64,000 nucleotides of DNA from JAHBNG01 sp039028975 (GTDB taxonomy: Bacteria; Chloroflexota; Anaerolineae; Caldilineales; Caldilineaceae), in contig JBCCHB010000061.1 in the NCBI GenBank assembly GCA_039028975.1, positions 1 to 64,000 on the forward strand. Direction: 5' to 3'. Positions 44,631 to 53,050 of this stretch are shown here, piece after piece. Every line of letters begins with the position of its first letter. The stretch's first letter is position 1. The notes under the pieces are model-generated. The model ran no database searches, was not told the origin of the DNA, and saw only the letters and a list, made by a program, of their open reading frames with translations. The translations under genes were made by a program, and so were the position numbers.

Positions 44631-45698
44631 ATGGCTAACCCAGAACACCTTGATTCCATAAGAAAAGGTAGCGCATATTGGAACAATAGCTTTATTGTTA
44701 ATGCAGATTTGAGCCATGCCGATCTGCGTAATGCAAATCTGAAAGGCATTGCCCTTTGCCATGCCAATTTAATCGGTGTTAATTTGACTGGCGCTAATTT
44801 GAGCCATGCCGATCTGACTCAATCAGATTTGGCTCATTCTGTGCTCAGCGATTCGATTTTGATTGGTGCTAATTTTAGCGATGCCAATCTCACCCACGCC
44901 TGCTTGAATAACGCAAATTGCATCGATGTTAGCTTTATTGGTACTGACTTGACCCATGTAACGCTCTTCCATTCGATTTTGCGTGGCGTCACCTTTAGCG
45001 ATGCCAATCTATTCGGTACAAATTTTGACCAAGCCTGGGTAGGTGCAACAAGTTTTACAAACTTAGATCTACAGTATGCCAAAGGATTAGAAACTATGAA
45101 ACACTTAGGCCCCTCATCTATTGGTATCGATACACTTTACTTATCTCAAGGTAAGATCCCTCAGCCATTTCTACGCGGGGCCGGGGTCTCAGAAGACCTC
45201 GCGACCTACATCGATTCGCTACTAATCGAAAAACCACCCCAATTTCATTCCTGCTTTATCAGCTTTACCAGTACAGATAAACCCTTCGCGGACAAACTCC
45301 ACATAGATTTGCAGCGCGCCAAGGTTCCATGCTGGTATGCACCCTATGACGTAAAGAGTGGCATCAAGCTACACGAGCAACTGCTTGAAGCAATTCGTAT
45401 TCATGACAAGCTTCTACTAATTCTGTCAGAGAATAGCATTGATAGCGAGTGGGTGCGCACCGAGATTCGTGAGGCCCTTCATGAGGAGCAACGTTCTGGC
45501 AAGCGAAAACTCTTTCCCATTGCTCTGATTGATTATAGTGCCTTGCAGGGATGGCGCTGTATGGATGGGGATACAGGGAAGGATTTGGCTCGAGAGATTA
45601 GGGAATACTATATTCCAGACTTCTCCCAGTGGGCTGATCCAGATGCTTACCAATATGCGCTGGCAATGCTCCTTAGGGATCTAAGTGCGGTGGGTTGA
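44631..45698 (+). CDS. Pentapeptide-repeat/TIR domain protein
   Basis: The 355-residue protein starts with about 30 pentapeptide-type units (NADLSHADLRNANLKG and onwards, residues about 20-150). After a linker, a TIR domain runs from about residue 201. It shows the box 1 motif CFISFTSTDKPFADKL, WYAPYDVKSG and LLLILSENSIDSEWVRTEI, where Glu278 stands at the NADase catalytic position. TIR domains in bacteria cleave NAD+ or make cyclic ADP-ribose signals, often in phage defence. The beta-helix could be a sensor or scaffold. No partner gene is adjacent. No ribosome-binding site is visible at this start, and a repeat ends 14 bp upstream, so the 5' end may have been altered. Confidence 0.85.
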   Translation: MANPEHLDSIRKGSAYWNNSFIVNADLSHADLRNANLKGIALCHANLIGVNLTGANLSHADLTQSDLAHSVLSDSILIGANFSDANLTHACLNNANCIDVSFIGTDLTHVTLFHSILRGVTFSDANLFGTNFDQAWVGATSFTNLDLQYAKGLETMKHLGPSSIGIDTLYLSQGKIPQPFLRGAGVSEDLATYIDSLLIEKPPQFHSCFISFTSTDKPFADKLHIDLQRAKVPCWYAPYDVKSGIKLHEQLLEAIRIHDKLLLILSENSIDSEWVRTEIREALHEEQRSGKRKLFPIALIDYSALQGWRCMDGDTGKDLAREIREYYIPDFSQWADPDAYQYALAMLLRDLSAVG

Positions 45699-45723
45699 TA
45701 TCCCTGAGTGCAGAAGCAATGCA

Positions 45724-46650
45724 TCAGATAAGCTGCCCAATGCCAAAGGTAACGACAAAGAGTAATGTTGCAATGGCCATCTGTTTCAAATAGGGATCGA
45801 GTTCCGAGGATGGTGTATTGGCCACAGCCAACCCATTCCGAACCAGTAGAGGCGTTGTGAGCAGAAAGAGAAATTGCCACGGGCTTCTGTATGAAAAGAT
45901 CACATACAACACGCCCATCAATAGACCAAGGACCAACAGCAACCAGTGATAACCAATCGCCTTCTGCCGTCCAATCCGAACCGGTATGGAGAACTTTCCT
46001 GCCTTGCGATCTGAATCAATATCACGGATATTGTTCACGTTGAGTACCGCAACGGCAAAGAGTCCGCAGCTCGTAGCAGGGAGGAATAATGCTGGGTAGA
46101 TTGTTTGTGCCTGAAGAAAATAGGTCCCCATCACACCTAACCAACCAAAGAAGATAAGCACGGCCAGATCACCCATGCCTGCATACCCATAGGGCCGCTT
46201 TCCTGCCGTATAGTTGATGGCACCCCATATGGCAAGCGCACCCAATACCAAGAAGAGAATCACGAGACGCCAGCGTCCGGCACCTTCGGCCTGGTAAAAC
46301 GCAGTTCCGACCAGTAAGAGGCCACTGACCGCTGCCACAAATATCATGAGCATCATCCCCAACTGCATGGTTCGGGGTGAGATGATACCGGACTGAACAG
46401 CCCGTGCTGGACCCTGACGTTCTGCACTGTCGGCACCGTGGATGCTATCTCCATAATCATTTGCAAAATTGGAAAGCACTTGTAGGGCGACTGTGGTGAG
46501 GATCGCCAGAATCGTGATCAGTAAATTGAAAACACCGTTGGAAGCCGCCAAAAACGCACCAAGACCGATACTTGCAATCGCCAGTGGCAACGTTCGCAGT
46601 CGGGCCGCACTGAGCCAAGCCTGAAGGTTGAATGAATCGCTAGTAGACAT
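45724..46650 (-). CDS. menA: 1,4-dihydroxy-2-naphthoate polyprenyltransferase (MenA)
   Basis: From the ATG at 46650 the protein has 308 residues and about eight membrane helices. It has the UbiA-family aspartate motifs NFANDYGDSIHGADS and NNIRDIDSDRKAGKFS. The GPARAVQSGIISP segment is typical of MenA. The enzyme joins a polyprenyl chain to DHNA in menaquinone synthesis; the polyprenyl synthase at 7010-8143 may provide the chain. The longer frame to 46740 adds an unsupported leader. It is divergent from pgeF over 146 bp. Confidence 0.9.
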   Translation of the reverse strand: MSTSDSFNLQAWLSAARLRTLPLAIASIGLGAFLAASNGVFNLLITILAILTTVALQVLSNFANDYGDSIHGADSAERQGPARAVQSGIISPRTMQLGMMLMIFVAAVSGLLLVGTAFYQAEGAGRWRLVILFLVLGALAIWGAINYTAGKRPYGYAGMGDLAVLIFFGWLGVMGTYFLQAQTIYPALFLPATSCGLFAVAVLNVNNIRDIDSDRKAGKFSIPVRIGRQKAIGYHWLLLVLGLLMGVLYVIFSYRSPWQFLFLLTTPLLVRNGLAVANTPSSELDPYLKQMAIATLLFVVTFGIGQLI

Positions 46651-46796
46651 TCTAAAAAGTATATCAAATGGATATGGAATCTGTGAATTATTGAAGCAAC
46701 AGACAACGGTTGAAACCCTTGACTTAACAAGACAAGTCACATGGTAAGGCGGAAGACTGCTTTGCGCCCTACTTTGGACTATAGTAGACTACATTT

Positions 46797-47594
46797 ATGC
46801 AACGAGTTATCCATGAGAACCATGTGGTTACGTACGTATTTAATAGGCTCTATCATCGCAGCGGTGTTCGGGCCTATGTTAGTACCCGGCATGGTGGCGT
46901 TAGCCCAGATCCATGGCACAGCCTAAACTTTAGCATTAGCCGAGGCGATACGCCTGAACGGGTTGCCCAGAATCGACAGCTTTTTGCCAATGCCGTTCAT
47001 GTCTCCACCGAGCATATTGTACGCTGCCATCAGGTCCACGGGACAGGTGTTGCCAAGGTAGACTGGTCCCATGCTAGCAGCCTTATTGATGGTACTGATG
47101 GTTTGATTACAGACTCTGTGGCGCTACCCTTGGCCTGGGTCTTTGCGGATTGCGTACCGGTCCTCCTCTATGACCCGATTCAACGAGCGCTGGGTGGGTG
47201 CCACGCGGGCTGGCGAGGAACTGTGAATGGTGCCGCAGCAGCTACACTTTGGGCTATGCAGGCTGCATATGGCACAGATCCGGCACACGTAATCGCCTGC
47301 ATCGGCCCAAGTATTGGTCCAGAGAGCTACCAAGTTGGTCCTGAAGTCGTCGAGTTGGCTCACGCAAAATTGAAGCGGGCTGAGCGGTTTTTTCAATATA
47401 GGGATGGCTCCGAAGCAAACCCATATTTTGATCTCTGGCAGGCAAATCGGGAGCAGCTTGTCGAACTGGGTGTTAACCCAGCCAATATGGAGATAAGTGA
47501 GATCGATACAGCTCAACAAGTTGACGATTTCTATAGCCACCGGGCTGAAAAGGGCCAGTGCGGGTTATTTGCCATGATTGGATGGTTAGAATGA
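46797..47594 (+). CDS. pgeF: Peptidoglycan editing factor PgeF (YfiH, laccase-like)
   Basis: The 265-residue protein has the YfiH/DUF152 motifs TRHGGVS, CHQVHGTGV, FADCVPVLLYD and GCHAGWRGTV, whose His/Cys residues bind zinc or copper. It ends with DFYSHRAEKGQCGLFAMI. PgeF removes wrongly incorporated amino acids from peptidoglycan precursors; older annotations call it polyphenol oxidase. The following gene overlaps its stop (ATGA), which implies coupling. In many genomes this gene sits near yggS, proC and yggT, as here. Confidence 0.92.
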   Translation: MQRVIHENHVVTYVFNRLYHRSGVRAYVSTRHGGVSPDPWHSLNFSISRGDTPERVAQNRQLFANAVHVSTEHIVRCHQVHGTGVAKVDWSHASSLIDGTDGLITDSVALPLAWVFADCVPVLLYDPIQRALGGCHAGWRGTVNGAAAATLWAMQAAYGTDPAHVIACIGPSIGPESYQVGPEVVELAHAKLKRAERFFQYRDGSEANPYFDLWQANREQLVELGVNPANMEISEIDTAQQVDDFYSHRAEKGQCGLFAMIGWLE

Positions 47595-48910
47595 ATCTTA
47601 GCTTGCGCTCTACGCTACACTTATCTTTGCCGGCCCTTTCTATCGTCGTTGCCTTTGTGCTATTGCTCTGTCTAGAACTCGGTATAGGGATTGGTGAAGG
47701 TGCGAGGGAAAGTGCAGAGTTCCGTGCCGAGTCAAGTCTGGCTATGCTAAGCCGTGACGAAACGGCCACGCTCCATACCAAGGTTCAGTTTGACGAAACA
47801 GATTTGGCCTACCAGCTGCTAGAGCATGCAGTATGGACATTGCCCACTGATTCGCTCCTGCAAAATGCTAATCTGGAATGTAGCGAAGGTGTTTATCAGG
47901 TAACCGATGAGAGCGGTCAGACGTTGACGATTCCGAATCACTGGGTGTGGACGCCTATCTCTGGTACGCCAAAGTTGATTAGTACGAACATTCGGGTCAG
48001 TGGTAGCTGTGACGGTTCTGGCTTTATCGAGGCTATAGAGGGGGACAGCTTTATGTTTCGCTCCCAAGATATAGAGACGCCACCGGTGCCAGGGAAACCC
48101 TTTGATGTGGCTATTTACCAGCAGGTACAGACGCTGACGGGGACTGCCTACAGCGTGAGCGGCTTCATGGTCAGCTTTTGTGGTGGGAGTGCCTCTCCCA
48201 ATGACTGCCCAGAGGGTTACTACATCAGTAAGATGGTGGGGTTGGATCCATCTGGTGCCGCCGAACCGCTAGCCGACAGAGTTGCGTGGGCAGAGAGTCA
48301 AGCGCCACATGATGAGGTGCGGTGGGTCAATTTACGTGTGGCGGCTCAAGCCATCTCGTCGACCATGACTGTCTTTGTGCGAGTCCATAGTCCGTTCCAG
48401 TGGCATGGCAATCATGCTATTGCTGATCTGTTTAGCATGGTGGAGGCCCCAACGGCTACATTCATCGAGCTACCTGAATCGATCCAGGTGACGGGGACAA
48501 CCGGTATACCCACGGGAACGCGTCTCGTCCAAGGAAATGTCCAGGAGATTCGCTGGACTGGCTCTTTGAGTCCGGACATTGAAGCCTTGGATCGAGAAGA
48601 TTATGAGCTAATCTATGAAATCGAATACCGCCATAATGACGTTGATACATGGTCCACTTTGGTAGAGCAACAGGTTGGTGATGGTTGTATTCGATTCCTG
48701 GCCCCAGAACTAGACCAAACGTACTACTTCCGGATACGAGCCTTAGCAGCACGTCCTGAGTCTGGTGGACACCGATATTTGAGCATATGGAGCGAGCCGG
48801 AAGCTATTCATTTCTCCACGGTATCTGGTCCATCTGGTACGGCACCTGACAGTGCAGAGGCGCTCTATTTGCCCGTTATGCGCTCTCTATTCCAAGCAAG
48901 CTGCCTGTAA
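47591..48910 (+). CDS. Secreted protein with fibronectin-like domain
   Basis: From the ATG at 47591 the protein has 439 residues and overlaps pgeF by four bases. An N-terminal hydrophobic helix (LSIVVAFVLLLCLELGIG) is an uncleaved anchor or signal peptide. A beta-rich region with VSGSCDGSG and VSFCGGSASPNDCPEGY follows, then a fibronectin type III-like segment (EIEYRHNDVDTWSTL, YYFRIRALA). The C terminus holds EALYLPVMRSL, like the LFLPII tail of the giant protein. No family name could be given. Position in the pgeF operon is probably incidental. Confidence 0.75.
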   Translation: MNLSLRSTLHLSLPALSIVVAFVLLLCLELGIGIGEGARESAEFRAESSLAMLSRDETATLHTKVQFDETDLAYQLLEHAVWTLPTDSLLQNANLECSEGVYQVTDESGQTLTIPNHWVWTPISGTPKLISTNIRVSGSCDGSGFIEAIEGDSFMFRSQDIETPPVPGKPFDVAIYQQVQTLTGTAYSVSGFMVSFCGGSASPNDCPEGYYISKMVGLDPSGAAEPLADRVAWAESQAPHDEVRWVNLRVAAQAISSTMTVFVRVHSPFQWHGNHAIADLFSMVEAPTATFIELPESIQVTGTTGIPTGTRLVQGNVQEIRWTGSLSPDIEALDREDYELIYEIEYRHNDVDTWSTLVEQQVGDGCIRFLAPELDQTYYFRIRALAARPESGGHRYLSIWSEPEAIHFSTVSGPSGTAPDSAEALYLPVMRSLFQASCL

Positions 48911-48993
48911 AGATTGCCAGCCATTTTGTTCACTGGTAAAATCGGGGAATCAATCCTGTTGTAGCCATACAATCCTTGGGGAATTTATACCGT

Positions 48994-49710
48994 ATGCCAA
49001 CTGTCGATGTGGTAGCCAATCTCGGCAAAATCAAAGAAAAGGTCGAAGCAGCAGCCCAACGGAGTGGACGTTCTGCTGATGCCGTCACGCTCGTTGCTGT
49101 AAGCAAGACCAAGCCATTTGAGTTGGTTCAACAGCTATACGGTGCAGGGCATAGAGACTTTGGCGAGAACCGCACCGAAGAAGCACTGGGAAAAGTGGAT
49201 CAAAGTAAATCTGCTGCTATGGATGAGATCCGTTGGCACATGATTGGTTCCATCCAGAGCCGCAAGTCGAGCCAAGTCACAGGACCATTTACCTTGCTTC
49301 ACTCTGTAGATAGGAAGAAGCTTGCTGCGCGGCTGAGCCGCGACGCAAGTGAAGCTGATTACGTACTGTCAGTACTCATCCAGGTTAATGTGAGTGGAGA
49401 AGAGAGTAAGCATGGCTTTACTCCAGCGCAGATTAAAGCTGAATTGCCCGAGTTGGCAATGCTACCCAATCTGCAAATTCACGGATTGATGACCATGGCT
49501 CCATTTGTGGATGATGCAGAAGAGACCCGTCCCGTCTTTCGCAACTTGCGAGAACTACGAGATGAACTGGCAGATCTTTATCCACCGGCAGATTATCCAA
49601 GCGCACCCCTTGAGCATCTGTCTATGGGGATGACCAATGATTTTGGGGTCGCGATTGAAGAAGGTGCCACAATTGTGCGAATTGGCTCGGCAATATTTGG
49701 TGAAAGATAG
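48994..49710 (+). CDS. yggS: YggS/PLPBP pyridoxal phosphate homeostasis protein
   Basis: From the ATG at 48994 the protein has 238 residues. It shows AVTLVAVSKTKP (PLP-binding lysine in VSKT), FGENRTEEALGK, WHMIGSIQSRKS, HSVDRKKLA, LIQVNVSGEESKHG, GLMTMAP, LSMGMTNDFGVAIEEGATIVRIG (split in the sequence) and GSAIFG. These are the PLPBP/COG0325 signatures. It binds PLP without catalysis and keeps vitamin B6 and amino acid pools balanced. It precedes proC. Confidence 0.93.
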   Translation: MPTVDVVANLGKIKEKVEAAAQRSGRSADAVTLVAVSKTKPFELVQQLYGAGHRDFGENRTEEALGKVDQSKSAAMDEIRWHMIGSIQSRKSSQVTGPFTLLHSVDRKKLAARLSRDASEADYVLSVLIQVNVSGEESKHGFTPAQIKAELPELAMLPNLQIHGLMTMAPFVDDAEETRPVFRNLRELRDELADLYPPADYPSAPLEHLSMGMTNDFGVAIEEGATIVRIGSAIFGER

Positions 49711-49731
49711 ACGATAGTCCATTCATAATCA

Positions 49732-49790
49732 GTAGATCACAATGTCAGTGAGAGATTCTTCGTTCCACTCAGAATGACATTGCGATCTAC
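49732..49790. repeat. GTAGATC hairpin repeat, copy 1 (family E)
   Basis: GTAGATCACAATGTCA (49732-49747) and TGACATTGCGATCTAC (49775-49790) pair at 15 of 16 positions around a loop holding AGAGATTCTTCGTTCC. Related copies are at 43499-43546 and 59086-59170. It lies between yggS and proC; a longer open frame of proC through it (from 49774) is not believed. Confidence 0.8.
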
Positions 49791-49833
49791 CGATAGTAAA
49801 CCAGCCCCAAACAAAGTAGACGGTGAATGTAGA

Positions 49834-50652
49834 ATGCTTGAACATAGCAAGATAGTCTTCGTTGGTAGTGGTAATATGGGCGAAGCCATGATCAAGGGGA
49901 TTTTGGCCCATAAGCTGGCAGCCCCGGGACAAATCACAGCCTGTGATATACTCGAGAGCCGGTTGGATTATATGGCATCTACCTATGACATTCGCACTTC
50001 GACGGACAGTGTGTCCGCTATCGAGGATGCCTCCATCGTGGTATTGAGCATCAAGCCGCAGGTGCTGTCGGGTGTTGGCTCCAGCCTTCATCGCAAGGCC
50101 CCGCCTGATGCGTTGGTTTTGAGTATTATTGCTGGCGCTAGTTTAGAGACATTGTCCCACGGCATGGGCCATTCTCGTGTTGTGCGGAGCATGCCAAATA
50201 CGCCTGCACAGGTCAACATGGGGGTCACCTGTTGGATAGCCTCCCCTGATGTGACGGACGGGCAGAAAGAGCAGACTCGTGCCATGCTCGGTGCGCTGGG
50301 GGACGAGATAGAAGTGCAGAAGGAAGACTTCTTGGACATGCAGACTGGTTTGGGAGGGTCTGGTCCTGGCTTTGTCTTCTTGATAATCGAAGCCATGATT
50401 GATGCTGGCGTGCAGATGGGCTTCAGCCGCGATCAGGCTCAGACGATTGCTTTGCAGACCATTGCTGGGAGTGTTGAGCTGGTGAAGGCGACTGGCGAAC
50501 ACCCCGCTGCGTTGCGCAATAAAGTGACTAGCCCAGGCGGTACGACTGCGGCAGGAATTTATGCCTTGGAAAAAGGTGGTTTGCGTACAGTCTTGACTGA
50601 TGCCATTTTTGCTGCCTATCGACGCAGTCAAGAGTTGGGTAAAATTACATAA
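49834..50652 (+). CDS. proC: Pyrroline-5-carboxylate reductase (ProC)
   Basis: From the ATG at 49834 the protein has 272 residues. It shows the Rossmann motif IVFVGSGNMGEAMIKG, LSIKPQVL, LSIIAGASLETL, VVRSMPNTPAQVNMGVT, GLGGSGPGFVFLIIEAMIDAGVQMG (in the sequence as two neighbouring motifs) and the ProC signature VTSPGGTTAAGIYALEKGG. It reduces pyrroline-5-carboxylate to proline with NAD(P)H. Confidence 0.95.
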   Translation: MLEHSKIVFVGSGNMGEAMIKGILAHKLAAPGQITACDILESRLDYMASTYDIRTSTDSVSAIEDASIVVLSIKPQVLSGVGSSLHRKAPPDALVLSIIAGASLETLSHGMGHSRVVRSMPNTPAQVNMGVTCWIASPDVTDGQKEQTRAMLGALGDEIEVQKEDFLDMQTGLGGSGPGFVFLIIEAMIDAGVQMGFSRDQAQTIALQTIAGSVELVKATGEHPAALRNKVTSPGGTTAAGIYALEKGGLRTVLTDAIFAAYRRSQELGKIT

Positions 50653-50719
50653 GAATTCAGAAGCGACTGCAGATTATCGGTCGCACTGACTAAATTAATA
50701 GATTTATAGGAGAGTTTAG

Positions 50720-50983
50720 ATGAGTGCCATATTCGGTCTTTTGGCCATGATTTTGCAGGTATATACATTTATCCTGCTTGCGCGGATATTGATGAGCTGG
50801 ATTCCCAATTTGGACCCATATAACCCAATTGTGCAGTTCCTGTACCAGATTACAGAACCTATTTTGGAACCAGCTAGGCGATTGATTCCACCATTGGGTA
50901 TGATCGATATTTCGCCGATTGTCGTCTTTATTGTTTTGGGCATTCTCCAAGATGTTTTACGGAGTATGGCCCGAGGGTTTTAG
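50720..50983 (+). CDS. yggT: YggT family membrane protein
   Basis: The 87-residue protein has two YggT membrane helices (LLAMILQVYTFILLARIL and IVVFIVLGILQDVLRSM) with the family segment SWIPNLDPYNPIVQFLYQIT split by PNLDPYNP, then EPILEPARRLIPP. YggT proteins are linked to osmotic tolerance, cell division or thylakoid-like membrane organisation. ATAGGAGAGTTTAG precedes the ATG. A lipoprotein follows after 9 bp, so they are probably cotranscribed. Confidence 0.93.
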   Translation: MSAIFGLLAMILQVYTFILLARILMSWIPNLDPYNPIVQFLYQITEPILEPARRLIPPLGMIDISPIVVFIVLGILQDVLRSMARGF

Positions 50984-50992
50984 GAGGTACAA

Positions 50993-51451
50993 ATGCAACA
51001 CCATATGAACATGGGAAAAAAGGTCACTCTGCGAAGTGGCGTTGTTGGCTTACTCTGCTTACTATTGATGGCATGTCAGCCATTGGCTGTCCCAATGGAA
51101 TCTGCAGAGCAGGGGAGCGAGACAGAGTTGACTGAAGCAGCTGCTGCGCCAGAACAAGAGGGGAGTAACGCAATGGTAGAGCTAACCGGGATACAGCAAA
51201 TACTGGGGCAACGTGCTCAAGAAGATTTGGCTGCAGAGCTAGGTGTTGCTGTAGATGAAGTCAGCGTAACAGCTGTTGAAGCCATGGACTGGCCAGATTC
51301 TAGCTTAGGATGCCCTGAAGAGGGAATGATGTATGCGCAGGTTATCACATCTGGCTATCGGTTTACCCTACAGGCCGGGGAAACCGAATATAAATATCAC
51401 ACAGCCGATCGGGAAGACAGCCCCGTCATGGCCTGTGCAGAATCCAAATAG
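50993..51451 (+). CDS. Lipoprotein of unknown function
   Basis: The 152-residue protein starts with a lipoprotein signal (VVGLLCLLLMAC, Cys about 27), then an acidic Ala/Glu-rich linker. The folded domain has EDLAAELGVAVDEVSV, EAMDWPDSSLGCPEEGM and SGYRFTLQAG. TWPDSSLGCP-type motifs occur in many small secreted proteins of Chloroflexota and cyanobacteria; the role is unknown. TAGGAGGTACAA is a strong ribosome-binding site. Confidence 0.8.
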   Translation: MQHHMNMGKKVTLRSGVVGLLCLLLMACQPLAVPMESAEQGSETELTEAAAAPEQEGSNAMVELTGIQQILGQRAQEDLAAELGVAVDEVSVTAVEAMDWPDSSLGCPEEGMMYAQVITSGYRFTLQAGETEYKYHTADREDSPVMACAESK

Positions 51452-51477
51452 AGTTTAAGTCCGTCATGTCAGCTAGC

Positions 51478-52149
51478 CTACTCTGCTGCCAATTCTCGTT
51501 CGATGAGGCTGGACAGGAATGGGTAGGTTGGCGGGCTGGCCAATACTTGGCCATTCAATACAAAACCGGGCGTGCCCCGAATGCCAAAACGGCGGGCAAT
51601 CTGTTCGTTTTCCTGAACTTTAAGGGTCATGTTCTTTTCATCTAGGCATTGACCAAACGCTGCCAGATCTAACCCAACTGCCTCGGCGTAGCTTTCCAGT
51701 TGGCTGCGGCCTAAGCCGACTTGGTTCTCATAGACATGGTCATGGAACTCCCAGAACTTACCCTGGGCACCGGCACAATGGCCAGCCTCTGCAGCTTTTG
51801 GTGATTGGTTGGTGATCACGGGAAAATCTCGCCAGGTAAAGCGCACTTGATCGCCATATTGGGCTAAGACCTGCTCGCGTATGCCCAAATTGTGCCACGC
51901 CTGACATGCATGACAGCCAAAGTCACCGAATTCAATAATCTCCACCTTCGCCTCTTCCGCACCCAACCAGGGATCAGCTACTTCATCTGGTGGCAATGAA
52001 TTTCCACCGCCCACTTGAGTCCATGTTGTATAGGATAGGATGCCGATAAATGCTAGGATCCCACCCCATGTCATCAAGGTTCGATTTCTCTTACTCTTTC
52101 TTTGAACTTCAATGTGTTCTCTGCGACTTATCTTTACCGATTTACTCAT
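51478..52149 (-). CDS. DsbA-like thiol:disulfide oxidoreductase, membrane-anchored
   Basis: The 223-residue protein has an N-terminal anchor (LMTWGGILAFIGILSYTTW). A thioredoxin fold with an inserted helical domain follows: EFGDFGCHACQAWHNL (CxxC), PKAAEAGHCAGAQGKFWEFHDH and RRFGIRGTPGFVLNGQ (cis-Pro loop). This is the thioredoxin_4/DsbA-COG1651 family that oxidises cysteines in exported proteins. No VKOR or DsbB partner is adjacent. A MITE-like element starts 16 bp upstream of its start codon. Confidence 0.92.
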   Translation of the reverse strand: MSKSVKISRREHIEVQRKSKRNRTLMTWGGILAFIGILSYTTWTQVGGGNSLPPDEVADPWLGAEEAKVEIIEFGDFGCHACQAWHNLGIREQVLAQYGDQVRFTWRDFPVITNQSPKAAEAGHCAGAQGKFWEFHDHVYENQVGLGRSQLESYAEAVGLDLAAFGQCLDEKNMTLKVQENEQIARRFGIRGTPGFVLNGQVLASPPTYPFLSSLIERELAAE

Positions 52150-52164
52150 GATATTTGATCCACT

Positions 52165-52252
52165 ATAGATGACCAGAAAAGTTCTGTCCTCCCTTATCGA
52201 AATTTCTTAGAGTGAATTGCTCAAGAGCCGGGACAAGTCTTTTCTGGCGAAG
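52165..52252. repeat. MITE-like element, copy 3 (family A)
   Basis: Left end ATAGATGACCAGAAAAGTTC, right end CAAGTCTTTTCTGGCGAAGT; about 88 bp, in the opposite orientation to copies 1 and 2. It lies in the divergent gap between the DsbA-like gene and the metallopeptidase gene. An 11-bp direct repeat (TTCTAACTAAG, twice) stands downstream near 52296-52318. Confidence 0.8.
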
Positions 52253-52358
52253 TACATGTACTGAGGTTAATTTGAAGATCTTTGTTTTCGGCAATTCTAA
52301 CTAAGTTCTAACTAAGATCTACCTATATCATTTGCTACTCTATGATACAATATACGCT

Positions 52359-52763
52359 ATGCTAAACAGTCATACGAAACCAAATGAGCCTGATATGGAC
52401 AGATTTGAAGAGCTTGTCCAAGAGGCAATAGAAACAATTCCTGATTCGCTATGGAACAATATTGACAACGTATACGTAACTATAGAGGAGTGGCCAACGT
52501 CATATCAATTGGCCAGCGTAAATCTGCGCCATCGGAGCCAACTGCTAGGGCTCTATGAAGGCGTTCCATTAACCAAGCGTAGTAGCCGTTATGGCTTGGT
52601 TCCACCTGATAAGATTACTATCTTCCGCCAACCGATTTTGCACTATTGTCGCTTCGGTAGCGACGAGATAATTCGTCAACAGGTGCGTCGCACCGTGATT
52701 CACGAAATCGCTCACCATTTTGGTATAAGTGACGGCCGCTTACGCGAGTTAGGTGCTTATTGA
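52359..52763 (+). CDS. Small zincin-like metallopeptidase
   Basis: From the ATG at 52359 the protein has 134 residues; MDRFEELVQEAIETIPDSLW is the first conserved segment. It ends with the zinc motif TVIHEIAHHFGISDGRL (HExxH plus a distal Asp), and LGLYEGVPLTKRSSRYG and PDKITIFRQPILHYC lie before it. This matches the small metallopeptidase family of minimal gluzincin/metzincin-like proteins (PF06262). The substrate is unknown. TATGAT before the start could be a -10 box. Confidence 0.88.
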   Translation: MLNSHTKPNEPDMDRFEELVQEAIETIPDSLWNNIDNVYVTIEEWPTSYQLASVNLRHRSQLLGLYEGVPLTKRSSRYGLVPPDKITIFRQPILHYCRFGSDEIIRQQVRRTVIHEIAHHFGISDGRLRELGAY

Positions 52764-53050
52764 CAGCAGCTCATCCTAGAAATCATTTATACATCCATGC
52801 GGAGCGTATTCTCTAATGCGAAAGCTGCCCGTGTTCGGCATCCTATAGGCATCGATACCACAGAAAGCTTCCCAGGTACATACTCAGTAGAGCGGAATGT
52901 GCGATGCACGGTGCTTTGTGAGTCCCGCCTGCATAAAGGGCTTCTCCACCGTGCGTTGCACTTGGAGCGGTTCGCCTAACCCCTAAGTTTATATTTATGT
53001 TCGTTATATACTACGATGGTTGAAAATGAAACTATGTAAGGAATTATCAG
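52764..53050. other. Intergenic region with hairpin element
   Basis: The spacer holds the 52899-52961 inverted repeat and no gene. A 60-codon frame (52797-52979) is just the reading of the repeat. Confidence 0.5.
52899..52961. repeat. GTGCGATGCACGGTG inverted repeat, copy 2 (family I)
   Basis: GTGCGATGCACGGTG (52899-52913) pairs with CACCGTGCGTTGCAC (52947-52961), 13 of 15 positions, around a 33-base loop. Each arm is itself nearly palindromic (GTGCGATGCAC). The related element is at 41039-41075. Confidence 0.65.

Noticed and set aside
49774..49833. Upstream start for proC
   Set aside because: This stretch belongs to a hairpin repeat and its flank; the Rossmann motif begins right after the ATG at 49834.
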